Below are positions 35,809 through 48,189 of a DNA stretch of 64,000 nucleotides, one piece after another. Source of the stretch: Terebella lapidaria. Lineage: Eukaryota > Annelida > Polychaeta > Terebellida > Terebellidae. Position 1 is the first letter of the stretch. Each line of letters starts with the position of its first letter. A program made the translations under genes and the position numbers. Where the stretch lies: positions 35,536,120-35,600,119 of the forward strand of contig OX424563.1 in NCBI GenBank assembly GCA_949152475.1, given 5' to 3'. The notes beneath the pieces were generated by a model. That model saw nothing but the letters and a program-made list of their open reading frames with translations. It had not been told where the DNA came from and searched no databases.

Positions 35809-37762
35809 GCTCTAATGTCAAAAATAAGCCTATTTGACACGGGGAGGAGAGGTTATATTTTGTCCAGCATGTTCACTGTACAACTCGGCAAGAATGGAAT
35901 TACTTATAAAGTAATGGGTGTTTAATTTTCTTCCCTATACTAGAATAACTGTGTTTATCACATGCAATGCTGTTTTCCAGTGGCATAAACCCATTGCATA
36001 AATTTCATATTTAACACGTGTAATATTGCGTAACGTAACCATGGTAAAATAACGTAAATACATGGCCTTGCACAGAGCCCAATCAAGTGCAAAACCACTG
36101 CAAAATCTGTTCTGAATCCGGTAAAAATGCAGTTAAATGGCCAATGGACGTTTCATGTGATAAATATCGCCAAGGCTCGCAAAAAGCAAAAGTTCTTTGG
36201 CTCGTTTAATAAATTTGATATCAAATGGGCACTCATTCAAGATCCTCTATGTATGTCAGGCTCCAGTCTTTTGTGGATATCAAAAAGTTTCTGATGCATT
36301 CAAATAAATCTGTTAACATGTGGAAAATACCTATAGCCGTGGTAAGGAAAAAAGATGTGTCATTGTACCAGTTCAATATTTGGAAGAAAATAATGTTGGG
36401 CAATATTTAAAGAGTATTTTTTTCTGTGCTTGCAAGCATTAATTCGAACGAAAATTGCATGATTTGAACTATTCACCATCCAAATTCCAGCATCAGGCAT
36501 TCAAAAGTCCTTTGCATTTTGGAACAGAAGGCGCCAAAGTTCTAGAATATACGCACGAATACGGCATAACTCACTATCATATACTCGTATACAGTAGTGA
36601 GCATACTGATTCATGTATGCATGTTCGCGTGACGCTATACAGAAATCTACTTTTTTCTAGAGTATCCTGCTTGCGTGAAATTACGGTACCGGGCGGCCGT
36701 TGTCATGGAGTCGCGTTGTGATGTCTCGCAGATCCAGTCTCGTTGTTTTGTCCACAACACAAAAAAGACTGATGAATGTCATCTAGCTGCCGTGTTCATG
36801 TTATATACTCGAATAAAAAATGCAATAACCGATTGAGGAACGCTCGTGAAACCATATTGCGAAACGGTGCTTCGCAAAAAAAAAAATCACTGAGCGGTGA
36901 AAGGGGTTTCCTGTCTAAAAAAACTTCCGGTCAAAATTCGCAGAGATGAAAATTGTGATCATAATAGGTGGGACTATCTTTAGTTTCTGCTGCTTTGATG
37001 TTAATTTCTCGGACATGCAATACCATTAGACGCAGTTCGGCGCGCTTCGCGCGCCTCGCTGCGTTATTATAACATACTTGTAAAATTTCACCCGGTTCTG
37101 TTGTTGTGGTTACTGTATTGACATTAATAATGTACTCAGACAAAAAGAAAAATCATTTCAACATCTAGCTATCTAGGACTATACACGTATGTACATGTTA
37201 CTATTACATGTAGGCCTAGATGTTTCAGGTATTAAAGGCGTTGTTGTTTAGAAAAAGATCTTAATATTATTGATGTACAACCGAGGGATTGTAGCCTGGT
37301 AAGCCCTACACTTCCACAGCCAGAGAAATAATTGGTCGATAATATAATTGACAGCGCGATCGTCGCTTTTTTTATACAGACACGACTACTAGTAGGTGTG
37401 TCTGACACTTTTCTATATCAAGTACTGTACCTATTTCAGGAAACACTACTAAGATCGTCGATACCGTTAATCATTTCCGAAATATATAAGCAATACGTGG
37501 TTACTATATTGTTCTAGATATTTTCTGGAAATAACTCCACTGGTATTCCCCAACGTGGTTTCTAGGATTAGCTTAAACAGTGCACTTTTTGTTTCATTCA
37601 TTGTGCGGCGTTAGCCGTACTATATCTGTTAGTGTAATTTTGACCCCATGGTACTACTGGCGAGGAGCTTGTCCATGCGTGGACTTATTGCTACCGAATT
37701 AAGTCAGCGATGACATTATCCATATTTTATGTCATAATCTCAGATTACAACAAAGTTAAGTA
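35809..37762. other. No gene recognised
   Basis: A CpG-rich palindrome-like stretch GGCGCGCTTCGCGCGCC lies at about 37039. Otherwise AT-rich, without supportable coding sequence. Confidence 0.35.
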
Positions 37763-38205
37763 GCAAATATTGAACAAAGAAAACACACACCTTGGTCATT
37801 TGTGGAAAGTGCAACTAAAACATATTTTGGCAAGAATAATGGACGAGTCGACAAACAAATGCGAGTAACAATCAATTTTCGCATGGACAAGCTCGGCACC
37901 AGTATTGGAGGTACTATGGTAGTGTAAGACCATCTACGAGAATTGTTCTCTGTGAGAGGGAAGTAGAGAGTTATTACAATACGAGTTCGAGTTACAATAC
38001 GATTCGAGTTCATTGTTTCATATTGTTATCAAAGCGGACATCTTTGTTGTTATCAAACTAATCAATAGGCTTTAAGTTGATTTCCAAATATTGAGCAAGG
38101 GAAACACACACCATAGTCCTTTGTGGAAAGTTCAACCAAAACACATTTGGGCAAGAATAATGGGCAACTCAACAAAAGAGCAGGTGAGAATCAATTTACG
38201 CAGGA
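37763..38205 (+). repeat. Diverged direct repeat, ~320 bp apart
   Basis: About 37763-37885 and 38083-38205 share AAACACACACC, TTTGTGGAAAGT, GGCAAGAATAATGG and a final AATCAATTT(T/A)CGCA block. Copies are clearly diverged; function unknown. Confidence 0.7.
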
Positions 38206-39420
38206 CATCAAAATATTCGACAGGTTGTCATAACGTTCAGGTTCACAATTAGAATTTTCATATCACATAGAAACAAGACCCACAATATTTTGTTTGGTTG
38301 TTTAACCAAGAAATGGGTTTCGTGTCTACTTATCCTTGATTTTTTTTCGTGTTCACTCAGCCTCGAGTACTGGTTCTACTCTCCTTTGTCCCTGTGGCCG
38401 CACACGTAACCTCAAGTTCTGCTGTTGTGATGCTTGTTCTCTCCACTGGTATGCATACTCAGCAATGGGGTTCCTGTTTGCCACTAGGATCGCCACCATG
38501 TAATTCGGGTATAGACGAACCATAGAAACAGTCTACTTGCCAAATTCATACAAAAACGTAATAATGTTACATTAACTTTTTGTCATATTTGTTTTTGCAT
38601 AATACAAACAATGGACATGACGTTTTTGTACTTCTTGGGCATAATAGACTGTTTTAGAGCCCCAAAAGCACATGGCACCAGCAGGTACCCCATATATCAA
38701 CTATCACGTTCGTACAGACTGCATCATGCATTTATAGTATACCCATACCCTTCATAATAGTCCTGGCTTTAGGGGGTAATTCTTGTTCATTGCTCTTTCG
38801 CGGCAGTACTTTTACCTGAAATTACCTGAATACCAAGACTCATCCCCTGTTCGCGGTACAGCGGTAAAATCAATTCTTGACGTAATGACGTTATGTTGGA
38901 AACATAGACATAAGGGTCGCTTCTCTATGTCTATGGTTGGAAATTCTTGACGTTATGCATTTTTTGACGATATCTCTGTTTGTTTCTTGATTCATCGCGA
39001 TATCAGCATGAATGATCTAATTTCGCTCAGGTAACTGATAAAAGGATGAACATATATTCGAGTGATGAGTTAGATGAAGCACTATGTCGTGCTTTACGCG
39101 TATTCGAATGGACTATATGCATTTCATTCCCATGTAATCAACTATTTACTCAAAATGACCTTTAGCATATTGGCAGTTCATTTGTGAGTAAGCGTTGACA
39201 AATTCAAACCCAGATTTTAAATCAAACATATAGATGTCAGTCGTTTTCCAACAACAATGATACATTGTAAGTTCGTATTATTCGTGTTAGTTCGTCATGC
39301 CTGACGTTATTGAAAGCCATGTTCGAAATTGTTGTCATTATTTCTTATGAATGATTGCAATTTAATCATGTAAAAATGAAATGAGTGTTTTCCTCTTGCA
39401 GATAATCGAGGTAGCAAATA
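38206..39420. other. No gene recognised
   Basis: Mixed-composition sequence; no motif, repeat or structure that I can support. Confidence 0.35.
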
Positions 39421-39900
39421 TACGATACTACATATTGTGGCGATTTCGCCCAAAGATTACGGCAGGAGATTCATGGTAAACACTTCTTTTGTTTTGGACG
39501 CTTCGTGTTCGAAGCACGTGCGCTGCATAGCAACGTCCTCAAACCTCTCGCCCGTTTGTACTGTAACAATGGTCTTACGTCACTTCCCTCGTTTCTCGTG
39601 CTTCAGTATTCAGGGAATACTCTGGAGCCGCGTTGTTCAGTGGAGTTGTCTCAGAGCTGAGCAAGGCGAGAGGACGACGGAGAGCTCTACGTCCCTACTC
39701 ACCAGCTAAGGCCCGCGAGGGCCCTGGGGACAATTCTCATAGGGGGCCCAGGAGGCGGACCTTGATGATTCGGGGCTCGTCCCTGTGTGAGCTATCCACG
39801 AGGATCCGAGATAGCGGGCGTGCGTCTGCCGTGACCCACGGTGAGCGGCTAATCCGCGAGGATCCGGGATAGCGGACGACGACAAACTTCACAATATGTG
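39421..39900 (+). other. GC-rich island with duplicated hairpin motif
   Basis: Richer in GC and CpG than its surroundings. GAGGATCCGAGATAGCGGGC (near 39801) and GAGGATCCGGGATAGCGG (near 39858) are a degenerate direct repeat; in the first, GCTATC (39790) and GATAGC form an inverted pair. Open frames of 79-90 codons lack motifs. It could be a CpG-rich promoter or a decayed element end. Confidence 0.35.
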
Positions 39901-40020
39901 AAAACTTTCTCATTCAATCTCCCCCCCGCCCCAAAATGTACTTGGATGTGCCATATCCTTGTCAGACCGCCAGGAGTGGTCTTTGGCCCTGAGCTTTCAT
40001 AGCCGTCGGCCGTTTAGCAA

Positions 40021-40203
40021 TATTTGTGGTGCATCAGAAGTAACTTGTGACACATCAGAAATATTCGTGCTGATTCAGAAATCCTTTGTGAAGCATCAGG
40101 AGTATTTGTGCCTCATCAGAGACAATTTGTGACGCATGAGAAATATTTGTGATGCGTCAGAAACAATTTGTGAGGCATCAGAAATATTTGTGTAGCATCA
40201 GAA
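40021..40203 (+). repeat. Minisatellite, ~20-24-bp unit, about nine copies
   Basis: Degenerate unit TTTGTGANGCATCAGAAATA repeated head to tail. Confidence 0.8.
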
Positions 40204-41060
40204 TTTTTTTTTTCGTTGAAGTGTAAAAAATGCAGAGAGAAATTGATGGCAATTCGGAGCCACCGTAGCTTACACAAAATAGTAATAACGGTTAGGCCTA
40301 TATAACAGCTGATTAGTTCAATGACTTATCAGTGTAAAAGAAATTGCGGTTTTCATGCACCCGTGACCGAAAAAACGGCCGTCGTGTCAATTGCATGCGA
40401 TGGCGCTTGTAAACCAGCTTTCTCATTATTCTATGCGCTCATCGCCGTCACAGAGTAGTACCTAGCGAGAAATAGCTTGATAGATTTAACGTAGTCCGCT
40501 ACAAACAGTGAGGTCACGAAGAGTCCAAATTTAAAAGTTATGTCTTGAATATTATCTCTTCAAAATGACCTATTTTATAGAGTAACTGATCAGCATCCTA
40601 ATACTGAAAAACAAGTTGGCTGTTTTTAAAAAAACAGTCAAAACTCGGGGAAAGTATTTGTTGAATGGATGGTATTGGTAGCATGTGTAATTCATGAATT
40701 GACGAAATTTTTTTCCCATGTCTATTTAAAAATAGACATCGTGAGCACAACCATCATACACATGATATCATATTTCACCATCCTGCTACTTTTTTATGTG
40801 TTGTTTTTACACCCTCTATGACAGCAGACCAATTTTGAACAAATATCTCATCTATCACATCATTCAATCTAAATCATCATAACACCTTCATTAACGAAGT
40901 AATTAACATCTACATCCAACCACCCTCACATAACTTTATTTAATACACCGCTACACGCTAGAATACCATGGCACAACATTGGACTGTGTGTAGCCTACTA
41001 TACACGATATACAAGATATTGCAAGAACCAGAATTGGGGTCAGAATGATAAGCATGAAAC

Positions 41061-41064
<4 letters not shown>
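40204..41064. other. No gene recognised
   Basis: AT-rich sequence without supportable features. Confidence 0.35.

Positions 41065-41097
<33 letters not shown>
41065..41097 (+). repeat. (CT)n microsatellite
   Basis: About 16 perfect TC dinucleotides. Confidence 0.95.
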
Positions 41098-41100
<3 letters not shown>

Positions 41101-43700
41101 GTAAACATAAGCACATGGCTTGGATCATCTATGCGCAGAAGCAAGCACACTAACTATATAAAGCAGCTATAAAACATGCATCGCATCCGGCAATTTTCTC
41201 GCCACATAATATGCTCGGCGGCCTAATGGCCCCCGAGCAAAAAAAACTCTTTGACCCCTCCCCTCACTGTTTGGAGCGGACTACCTTAATGCACCCTGCC
41301 AAATGGCATAGAGTGTTGACCGACCTGGTTCTTGTGTTTAGGGGTCAGGTCATGTTGTTGTCAACGCTGTAGGGCTATCGTTTTGGAAGCTGATGCCGAC
41401 ACATGATGAGTGAAATGATTTTTTGTAAAATGTTGACCACGGATGTGGCCCACAAATATGTAAAAACTTGGCCCAAAGCTGGCAAACACGACCGAAGTGT
41501 CACATGGCAGGTACCAGAAAGAGACAAGTTGAGTGGTACCCAAAGTCGAAACGCAGAAAGATAAGAACTTAAGTGTCTGTTCTGGAAGAATGGAGAACGA
41601 GCCCTGGACTTATCAGACTACACTGTAATGCTCCTAGAATATTGAATTAACCCTGATAAATAAGCTGAAATTTGAAAGAGGTTTTCCAAAAGGGATACTG
41701 ACTTGGGCAGGTCATCTGTCGAATGAAACAGTGTGCCGAGTGTTTGGAATCCAATTAACCTTTGAATTTAGAAATTTTGTAAAAACGACACACTGGTGAT
41801 CGAAAGTAAAAGTACCTCTAAAATGGTTGCCGGCTGCTCTCGCCAGCTGGCGCCTGGGGATCTGCTGGGATCCAAGCAGGGCAGAATTACTAGGAGGGCA
41901 TCCGGTGGGTCCACCCGGGAGTGCATGGAAATAAGGATCCGTGTTTTCAACCCTCCTCCATTAGAGGGGGACTCGGGGATGGGGTCCCATCTCCAACCCG
42001 CCCCCCCCCCCCCCCTGCGTGTGGCAGTTGAAAGAACAGAGGTGGCCCGAGGCCATCTGGGACCTCGGTGATGGAGGGAGGGAGCCACTCAGGGCCAAGG
42101 TTGATTACAGCGCTGAACATCTCTGAACACCTTGTCCTGGTTATGCATAGGCCAGGCGTGCTCACCCCATTTCCGAACCAAAATGGGGTAGAGTGCAAGA
42201 TCCAGGACTGTGTAGGATTGGTTTTCAGTGACCCACGACAGGGTGGGCGACAGGGGGTCATCAACACCCTGCTGCCATGATCACGAGCAACCTCGGCTTC
42301 ATATAAACAATGCAGTAGCCCCTCGTTCTCAGTGCACATGCCTCACGCAAGTCGGAGGCCAAACCCTGTCCATCTCCAGGTCAGAACAGGCCTGGGACAC
42401 CGGCAGGTCGGCCAGCTCCACATCAGATGGCACACGCTCCTGACCATCTCGACGATAGTCCACTGCATGGACTGCATGACTCTTGGTGTACAATAGCTGT
42501 TCACTGCAGATCCTGTTTGAGTAGACGCTCGTCCAGGAGGTCAATGGGGGTGTTTCGCAATGTCTTTTTGCTAACTGCAACATACGGACCAATAAACACA
42601 TCCACGTACTGTCAGAGCAGTTTGCAGAGTGCGAGCTGTTGTTCATCATCCACCCGTTCTGTGGGAACTCGAGATTCCAAATGGTCAGCAATGGGTAATG
42701 TGGTCATCCCCAGCAGCTGCACGTGCGAAGGCGGCCCAGCAGACTGGGTCTTTGAGGAAAGCCCTACAAAATGCCACTCACGTGCAGATAGTTGCAACTA
42801 GTCGCTGTTGGGATCACCACGAGAAGAGGGATTGCACCAGGTCAGAGTCCCATATCCCTAGCGAAATTACTCACTGGTTGCACTATACATGGATGACCAT
42901 TAGGATGCATGGGAAAGGATGCCTCTCGCCTCCACGATCGTCTCACTGTAGAGTGGCACAACTAATAAAGTAGTGCATACCACTTGGAGCTTGAAAGAAT
43001 GGAATAGGCTTGAGTTCACCGGCACTGAAGTCCGCGATCACCCAATGACTCCAAAGTAGGCTCATCACTATCATCCCAGTTGCACCAATATCCATAATAA
43101 TCACTTCTTGTTCACAAGTGTAATTGGCAAATAGATCTATCTCTGGATAAAGATGCAGTTGTTACCAGCCCCATAGAGCTGATAACTTCTGGGGTCACGT
43201 AGCTCAATGCTGCGGAGGGTGGGATGCTGGCTATATGTGTCCATGGCTACGAGGGTAACTTCTTACCCAGATTCACCGGCTCGCCCCCAAAGATCAGAAG
43301 AAGTGCCAGCATGCATCCCAGAACTGCGCCCATACAGTATGTCTCTGCTTAGTCATAAGGGGCACAGGTATCTGTGGTCAAATCCTCGTCGTCTGCCTCA
43401 ATGGAGAAGAAGCTAAACTGATCCTCGAGGACCACTCCCGAAAAATTTATTTCTAATTGAGAACCTCCCTGCTCATCTGCGGATGATGCACACTCGGTCG
43501 GTACATGAGGTCCTTCCCTGTACGCAGTTCTGCTAACCACTACGACTGGAGCTGGAGTCAGTTTCCCCCACGTGGAGGTCAATTCCTGGTCCCAGAGGAC
43601 CTGACCAAAAGGAAATGCGTCTCTACCAAGGCTCAGACACGTTTCCATGATAGTCACTAGCCCACAACCTCTCCAACAGGTCCGGACACTGAAGCCAGAA
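41098..43700 (-). pseudogene. Possible decayed retroelement coding sequence
   Basis: GC-rich relative to the neighbours, with overlapping frames full of stops. At 42660-42510 on the minus strand, DDEQQLALCKLL, a stop, then QYVDVFIGP and NTPIDL is reminiscent of the segment just before RT in Ty3-type pol proteins. I find no protease or RT catalytic motif, so this is tentative. C tracts lie at about 42001-42015. Confidence 0.25.
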
Positions 43701-43916
43701 GCGGCCCTGCTTAATGCACAGTACGCAATTGTAGTATATTTATTCAGGTTTCACTCCCCCAAAACCTAACTCCACCCGCACTCACGCAAACATACACGCA
43801 CCGACACGTCTCAGACTTATACAACATTGCAACTTTCTGCCCACAGTATATATTTGCATGCATGCGTTCAGACCCTGCAGCCACTTATCATTCGCACCAC
43901 GTGACACCTAGGAATT

Positions 43917-44300
43917 CCCCCCCCCCCCCACGAGTTCTTGTTCATAGGATAGATAATTTATGAGTTTGCAAAAAGTTGCCGAGTTGACAAGATGGCTGAA
44001 ATGTCCGCCATCTTTGATGGATTGTAATCAGGCCAAATATTGTAAAGATGGCGAGAGGAATATCAAAGAAGGACTAGAAATTACATTGTGAAGGACAAAT
44101 AGAAGATTATTAGAGGATTATTGGGGACTTTCTCATCGTTGTGTGTGTGTCTGGACGAGTGAGTGTGACCCATCGAACTTTCGCCCGTTTGTGGATAATA
44201 AACAGTATTGAAAACTCAGCGCTACGAGTCGGTTTGTACAACAGTCTAGACGTTATGATCCGACAAGGGTTAGTATTTTTCTTGATGCAAAAATACATCA
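43917..44300 (+). mobile_element. Possible 5' LTR end with primer-site-like sequence
   Basis: AATAAA occurs at about 44197, and the stretch ends ATACATCACA followed by TTGGCGCCATTGACCAGG (44301 on), the usual layout of U5 and a tRNA primer-binding site ahead of gag. The left limit is not determined and no partner LTR is in the window. Confidence 0.35.
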
Positions 44301-44464
44301 CATTGGCGCCATTGACCAGGATCAGTCTCAGCTTTGTGTAAGCATTGACTTGAATGACCGACCGTACGCCATTGACATCTCAGTCGGTAATGGGAGCGGG
44401 GCTCCCTGTAATCGCAACGTTTGATGAAATAGTGAGATTTCCGCGATAGGCTGCCACGTTCGGA

Positions 44465-46430
44465 GTGACAACTGCTCGACAAGTTGACGCGTCATCAAGT
44501 TCATCTAGTGTTACGGTCCCGCTATCATGGGTATGCCGCCAGGGTTTAGACAGTATGGCACCCCCCAGGATAAAGCGTCACAACAAGGTGTGTCACCCAC
44601 ATCGCAGCCGGGCGGATCACCCCTCTACTCGACAGGAAGCTTTGACGAAGACGCATTGTGACAAGCGACCCAGGCAAGTTGTGACTCTGTTGTGTCAGGT
44701 GACTCTTACTTTGCAAATATATGTCCGGTTACCTTGGCGACAGCCCACCGACAGGAGTCGGAACAGTCCCTACGTTATTCCGACACGACAGAAGATCTCG
44801 TAACGAGAATCCGACGCAGTGTACCGATCGACCAGGACGCGACAAGAGTCAACCCGTATGCCACCAGAAACGGAGCATCGACGAGCGTGACGCTCGCACG
44901 TCACGACAGTTTCGGCCAGATGCCACCACCAGCATACACGGCGACGTTTGACCCGAACACGGTATAGTCACGAGTATACCAAGAGCCTACAGTACGTGAA
45001 CGACCCTCAGTGTTTGTTCCACCTTACGAGTATGCAATGATTCCAGAACGCGTACGAGAACAGTAGGATTACCGACCAAGTTACATGGTTGGTGAGTGGC
45101 CTTCGGTGTCGCCACTTGTGAGTGAAGGGACAATGTGCCACAAGTTAAAAACGGATGAAACGAAACGGTTTCCGGTCATTATATCCAAGGTTCGGTACGC
45201 AGGCTTACGGCTCCACGCCACCCGGGACGCGGCAACCCCTTGCTGCCCTGAACTAACTGTCGCTGCCGGAGTACGCTGATGCCCGAGCGCCGACAGTTTC
45301 CGCACCTCAACAAAGAGCGCCCTCAGTCGTCACCGATTGCCAGGCGATCCACCTGCACCGATCATGATCAACGGAACCGCAGAGCCCATGGCACCACAGG
45401 TTCCCGTCGCTACGACCGCACCACACCGCCGAATCACTATGCTGCACCCGATACCGGAGTACCGATCAGCCAAATGGCACCGATGAAATACCCGATGCCA
45501 TATGCTAGCATGTGTCATGCCCCAGCAGCTCCGATGCAACACGCGCCATGCCACATTGGTGTACCGATCCCAGCACAGATCGCTCCCTCCATGGGGACGG
45601 TTCGCTATCTGAGAGCTTCACAGGTAGTGTCTTCTAGTTCGTCTATGCCGCCACAGCACCCGACCATGCCGGCGAGCGCTTCAACGCAGATCGGTATACC
45701 AATCTCAAGAGAGAGCCAGATGCAAGCCCCATCTTCCGTACTGGGACCCACTACGACTTTCCCGGTTGCCAATGCCAACCTACCGGGACCCACTACGACT
45801 TTCCCAGTTTCCAATGCCAACCTACCGGGACCCACTACGACTTCCTCGGTTGCCAATGCCAACCGACCGGGCCTCACTACCCAGGTAAATACCTCCGACA
45901 CGACTTCGGCCAAGACAGCGGCAGGACCCGTTGGACAAGACCGACTCATTCCAAGCAAATCTGCGCAATGGCGCGCAACATTCATGGAGGGTAACTTGTC
46001 CCAATAAATTCGGAGTTATATACAGTTCACAGCGGCAATTGATTACTCCGACTTGAACAAAACCGCAATGTTTCAAAGCACTCTACCAGGACGAGCCGAG
46101 TCCATGGCGCTAGACATTCACGTTGGGATGTCTTGGAAAACCTTCCATGATAAACTTCTGGAAAGTTGGGAGCCAGCGCCATGACGACATTCAAAACGGG
46201 ACGATTTCCCGTTCACTGGCCGAGAATGGGAGGAGGATGCTGAACAGTTTCTAGAGTGGCTGCGAGCCCCGGCCAAACAGATTTTCACGGATGTGACTCC
46301 CGAGTGGCATCACGAAAGGCGACAATCATATCCCAGTTCATGAATGGTCAGCCCGACCATATCACCGACAGGGTGTGCGCAATGACTTTCGATTCATATA
46401 GTGACGTTAATCAAGAGGGACTGCAGCAGT
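44465..46430 (+). pseudogene. Decayed Ty3-like gag
   Basis: Long, mostly open plus-strand stretch with several stops and shifts. The N-terminal part is Pro/Thr/Ser-rich; a 14-residue motif (GPTTTFPVANANLP) is repeated three times at about 45745-45880. From 46040 on, pieces in different frames read FQSTLPGRAESMALDIHVGM, SWKTFHDKLLESWEPA, EDAEQFLEWL and QFMNGQPDHITDRVCAM, the order expected of a retrotransposon capsid domain. No zinc knuckle or protease follows because the frame meets the DIRS-like fragment near 46410. Non-functional as it stands. Confidence 0.55.
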
Positions 46431-47476
46431 GGTAACCACGGCTGCATCGGCCAGCGTGGCGCCACTAACAGAATCTCACACAGAGACCTGGCCAGATTGT
46501 GTAGTATTTCCATTAGGAACAGGGTTGACGGGTATGCATACCTGTACATTACGTCCCACGATTGGAACATCGTGTCCACAGCCAATGCCTCGCTCTCTGG
46601 CAGTGGTGAGAAAAACAGCAGGAGCTTGTGATTCCAGGAGGCTGCGAACAGGTCTATGTTTAGTGTCCTGAATGCGTGACAAATGTGACGAAATCTCCAC
46701 TCCGTGCCTATGATCTTGTCCGGCCTCCACAGAGCATCTGCTAAGACGTTCCGGTAGGTGCCGTGCCCTGATGAACAGACGGCACTTGAAGGCATACCTG
46801 ATCAGATACTCGGCTTCCAAACAGAGCTGCTTCGATCGAGTTCCGCCCTGTTTGTTCATGTGCACCACAACTGTGACCAGCCACTTCTTACCTCTCGAAT
46901 GCACGTCTCACTGCTCGAACCTCCAGTACATTGATGTGCAATGACTGCTCGCTCGTGTTCCACACGGCCGAGGGTTCGTGCTCGTCCATATGAGCTCCCC
47001 AAGCCAATTCTGACACATTGGTGAAGAAGGTTCGATCAGGCAGATACTCCGCCAGTGGCATCCCTTGGAAAAGATTCTGATGGTCCCGCCACCATTGCAT
47101 TGTGTGAGATTCCGAGCACGATCATCCACCGTGATGATCGGTGAGGATCCGGCACATCAACGCTAGACACCATTGATTGGATCTGTGGAAGCACCTGCCG
47201 AACGCCACCTGTCTCTCCATTGATGCCAACAGGTCGATGATGGAACTGACGAGCCGTGATCGACGACTGTGTCAAAGCATTCTCCATCGCTGCAGTCTCC
47301 TTGAGAATTCTCTTCTCTAGAGAAAGAGCTACTCCTCGATCTAGATCATACTCTACTCTGACATACTCGAACCAGGGATCTTCTATAATAGGATATCCAA
47401 CTCTGCCCAAAAAGGTGTGATTACGAAATTTGACGTAAATCTGATTTGAGCGTGTTGAAAAAGTGCCGGGTGCCAA
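46400..47476 (-). pseudogene. Decayed DIRS-like RT/RNase H region
   Basis: Three minus-strand frames together resemble the RT-RNase H junction of DIRS/Ngaro-type (tyrosine-recombinase) elements: RGVALSLEKRILKET and SSITARQF (about 47330-47230), WWRDHQNLFQGMPL, WGAHMD and SLHINVLEVRAV (47100-46900), NVLADALWRPDKIIGTEWRF, NIDLFAASWNHKLLLFFSPL and LLVAPRWPMQPWLPLL (46760-46420). At least two frameshifts separate them. The first RNase H acidic position reads FFTNVS rather than the family's F-T-D-A-S, so activity would be lost. No recombinase or methylase domain is visible. Confidence 0.7.
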
Positions 47477-48189
47477 TAATCACAATGTGCTCATCGAATT
47501 GTAATAAACATGAGAAAAGTTGTGAACCATATATTGAAATGAATGATAGGTGATTAAAATTCCTAAATTTAATAGGTGATTAAAAGGCCTAAATTCCTTC
47601 GACAATATTCAGCATTCGCGTTGCCGGTTATGTGGTATTGGGGTCGGGATTTGTGAGTGTCCGTTTAAATGTTTGTGTGTGAATCGAAGGCTGAAACTCG
47701 AACGGGTTTGACCCAATCGTCTTTGAATTTGAGCGAAAGGAGGAATAACCTCAGGGCTTGGAAAAATTCAATTTCCCTCGAAATTGGGGTATTTTGGTTG
47801 CCATGGCAACAGTTCAAAGTCATGATTTGCCTTTTTCTTGCCACGAAAAGGCCTGTAAAACGACCTTCACATAAGCCGACCAGACCGTGCCCTGCTTCTG
47901 GGAAAGCAGGTGGAGATTACGATCTTCGACCAGGACGGAAGTCTGATGCCCACTTTCGGACTCGATAAATATATATATATATATATCAATGCGAAAGACA
48001 AAAAGGTAATTTAGCCCTACTGTTGGACCCTTTATTAGGCCTAATTAAGACAAGACACAAGTCGTACAGGTAATACTTGGATGGCTTTGTATGATACGGA
48101 TAAATGGCATTGAACATGTGTATTCGGAGTTCGGAGTTCATTTAGACGTGTGAGTTTTGTTGGCGCTCTCCTTGCGCGTCATTTACAGG
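47477..48189. other. No gene recognised; (AT)n tract
   Basis: An (AT)n run of about 20 bases lies at 47967-47986. Nothing else supportable. Confidence 0.4.

Noticed and set aside
42329..43657. Minus-strand frames of 100-130 codons as host genes
   Set aside because: Frequent stops and shifts and only a weak retroelement resemblance; kept only as a tentative pseudogene.
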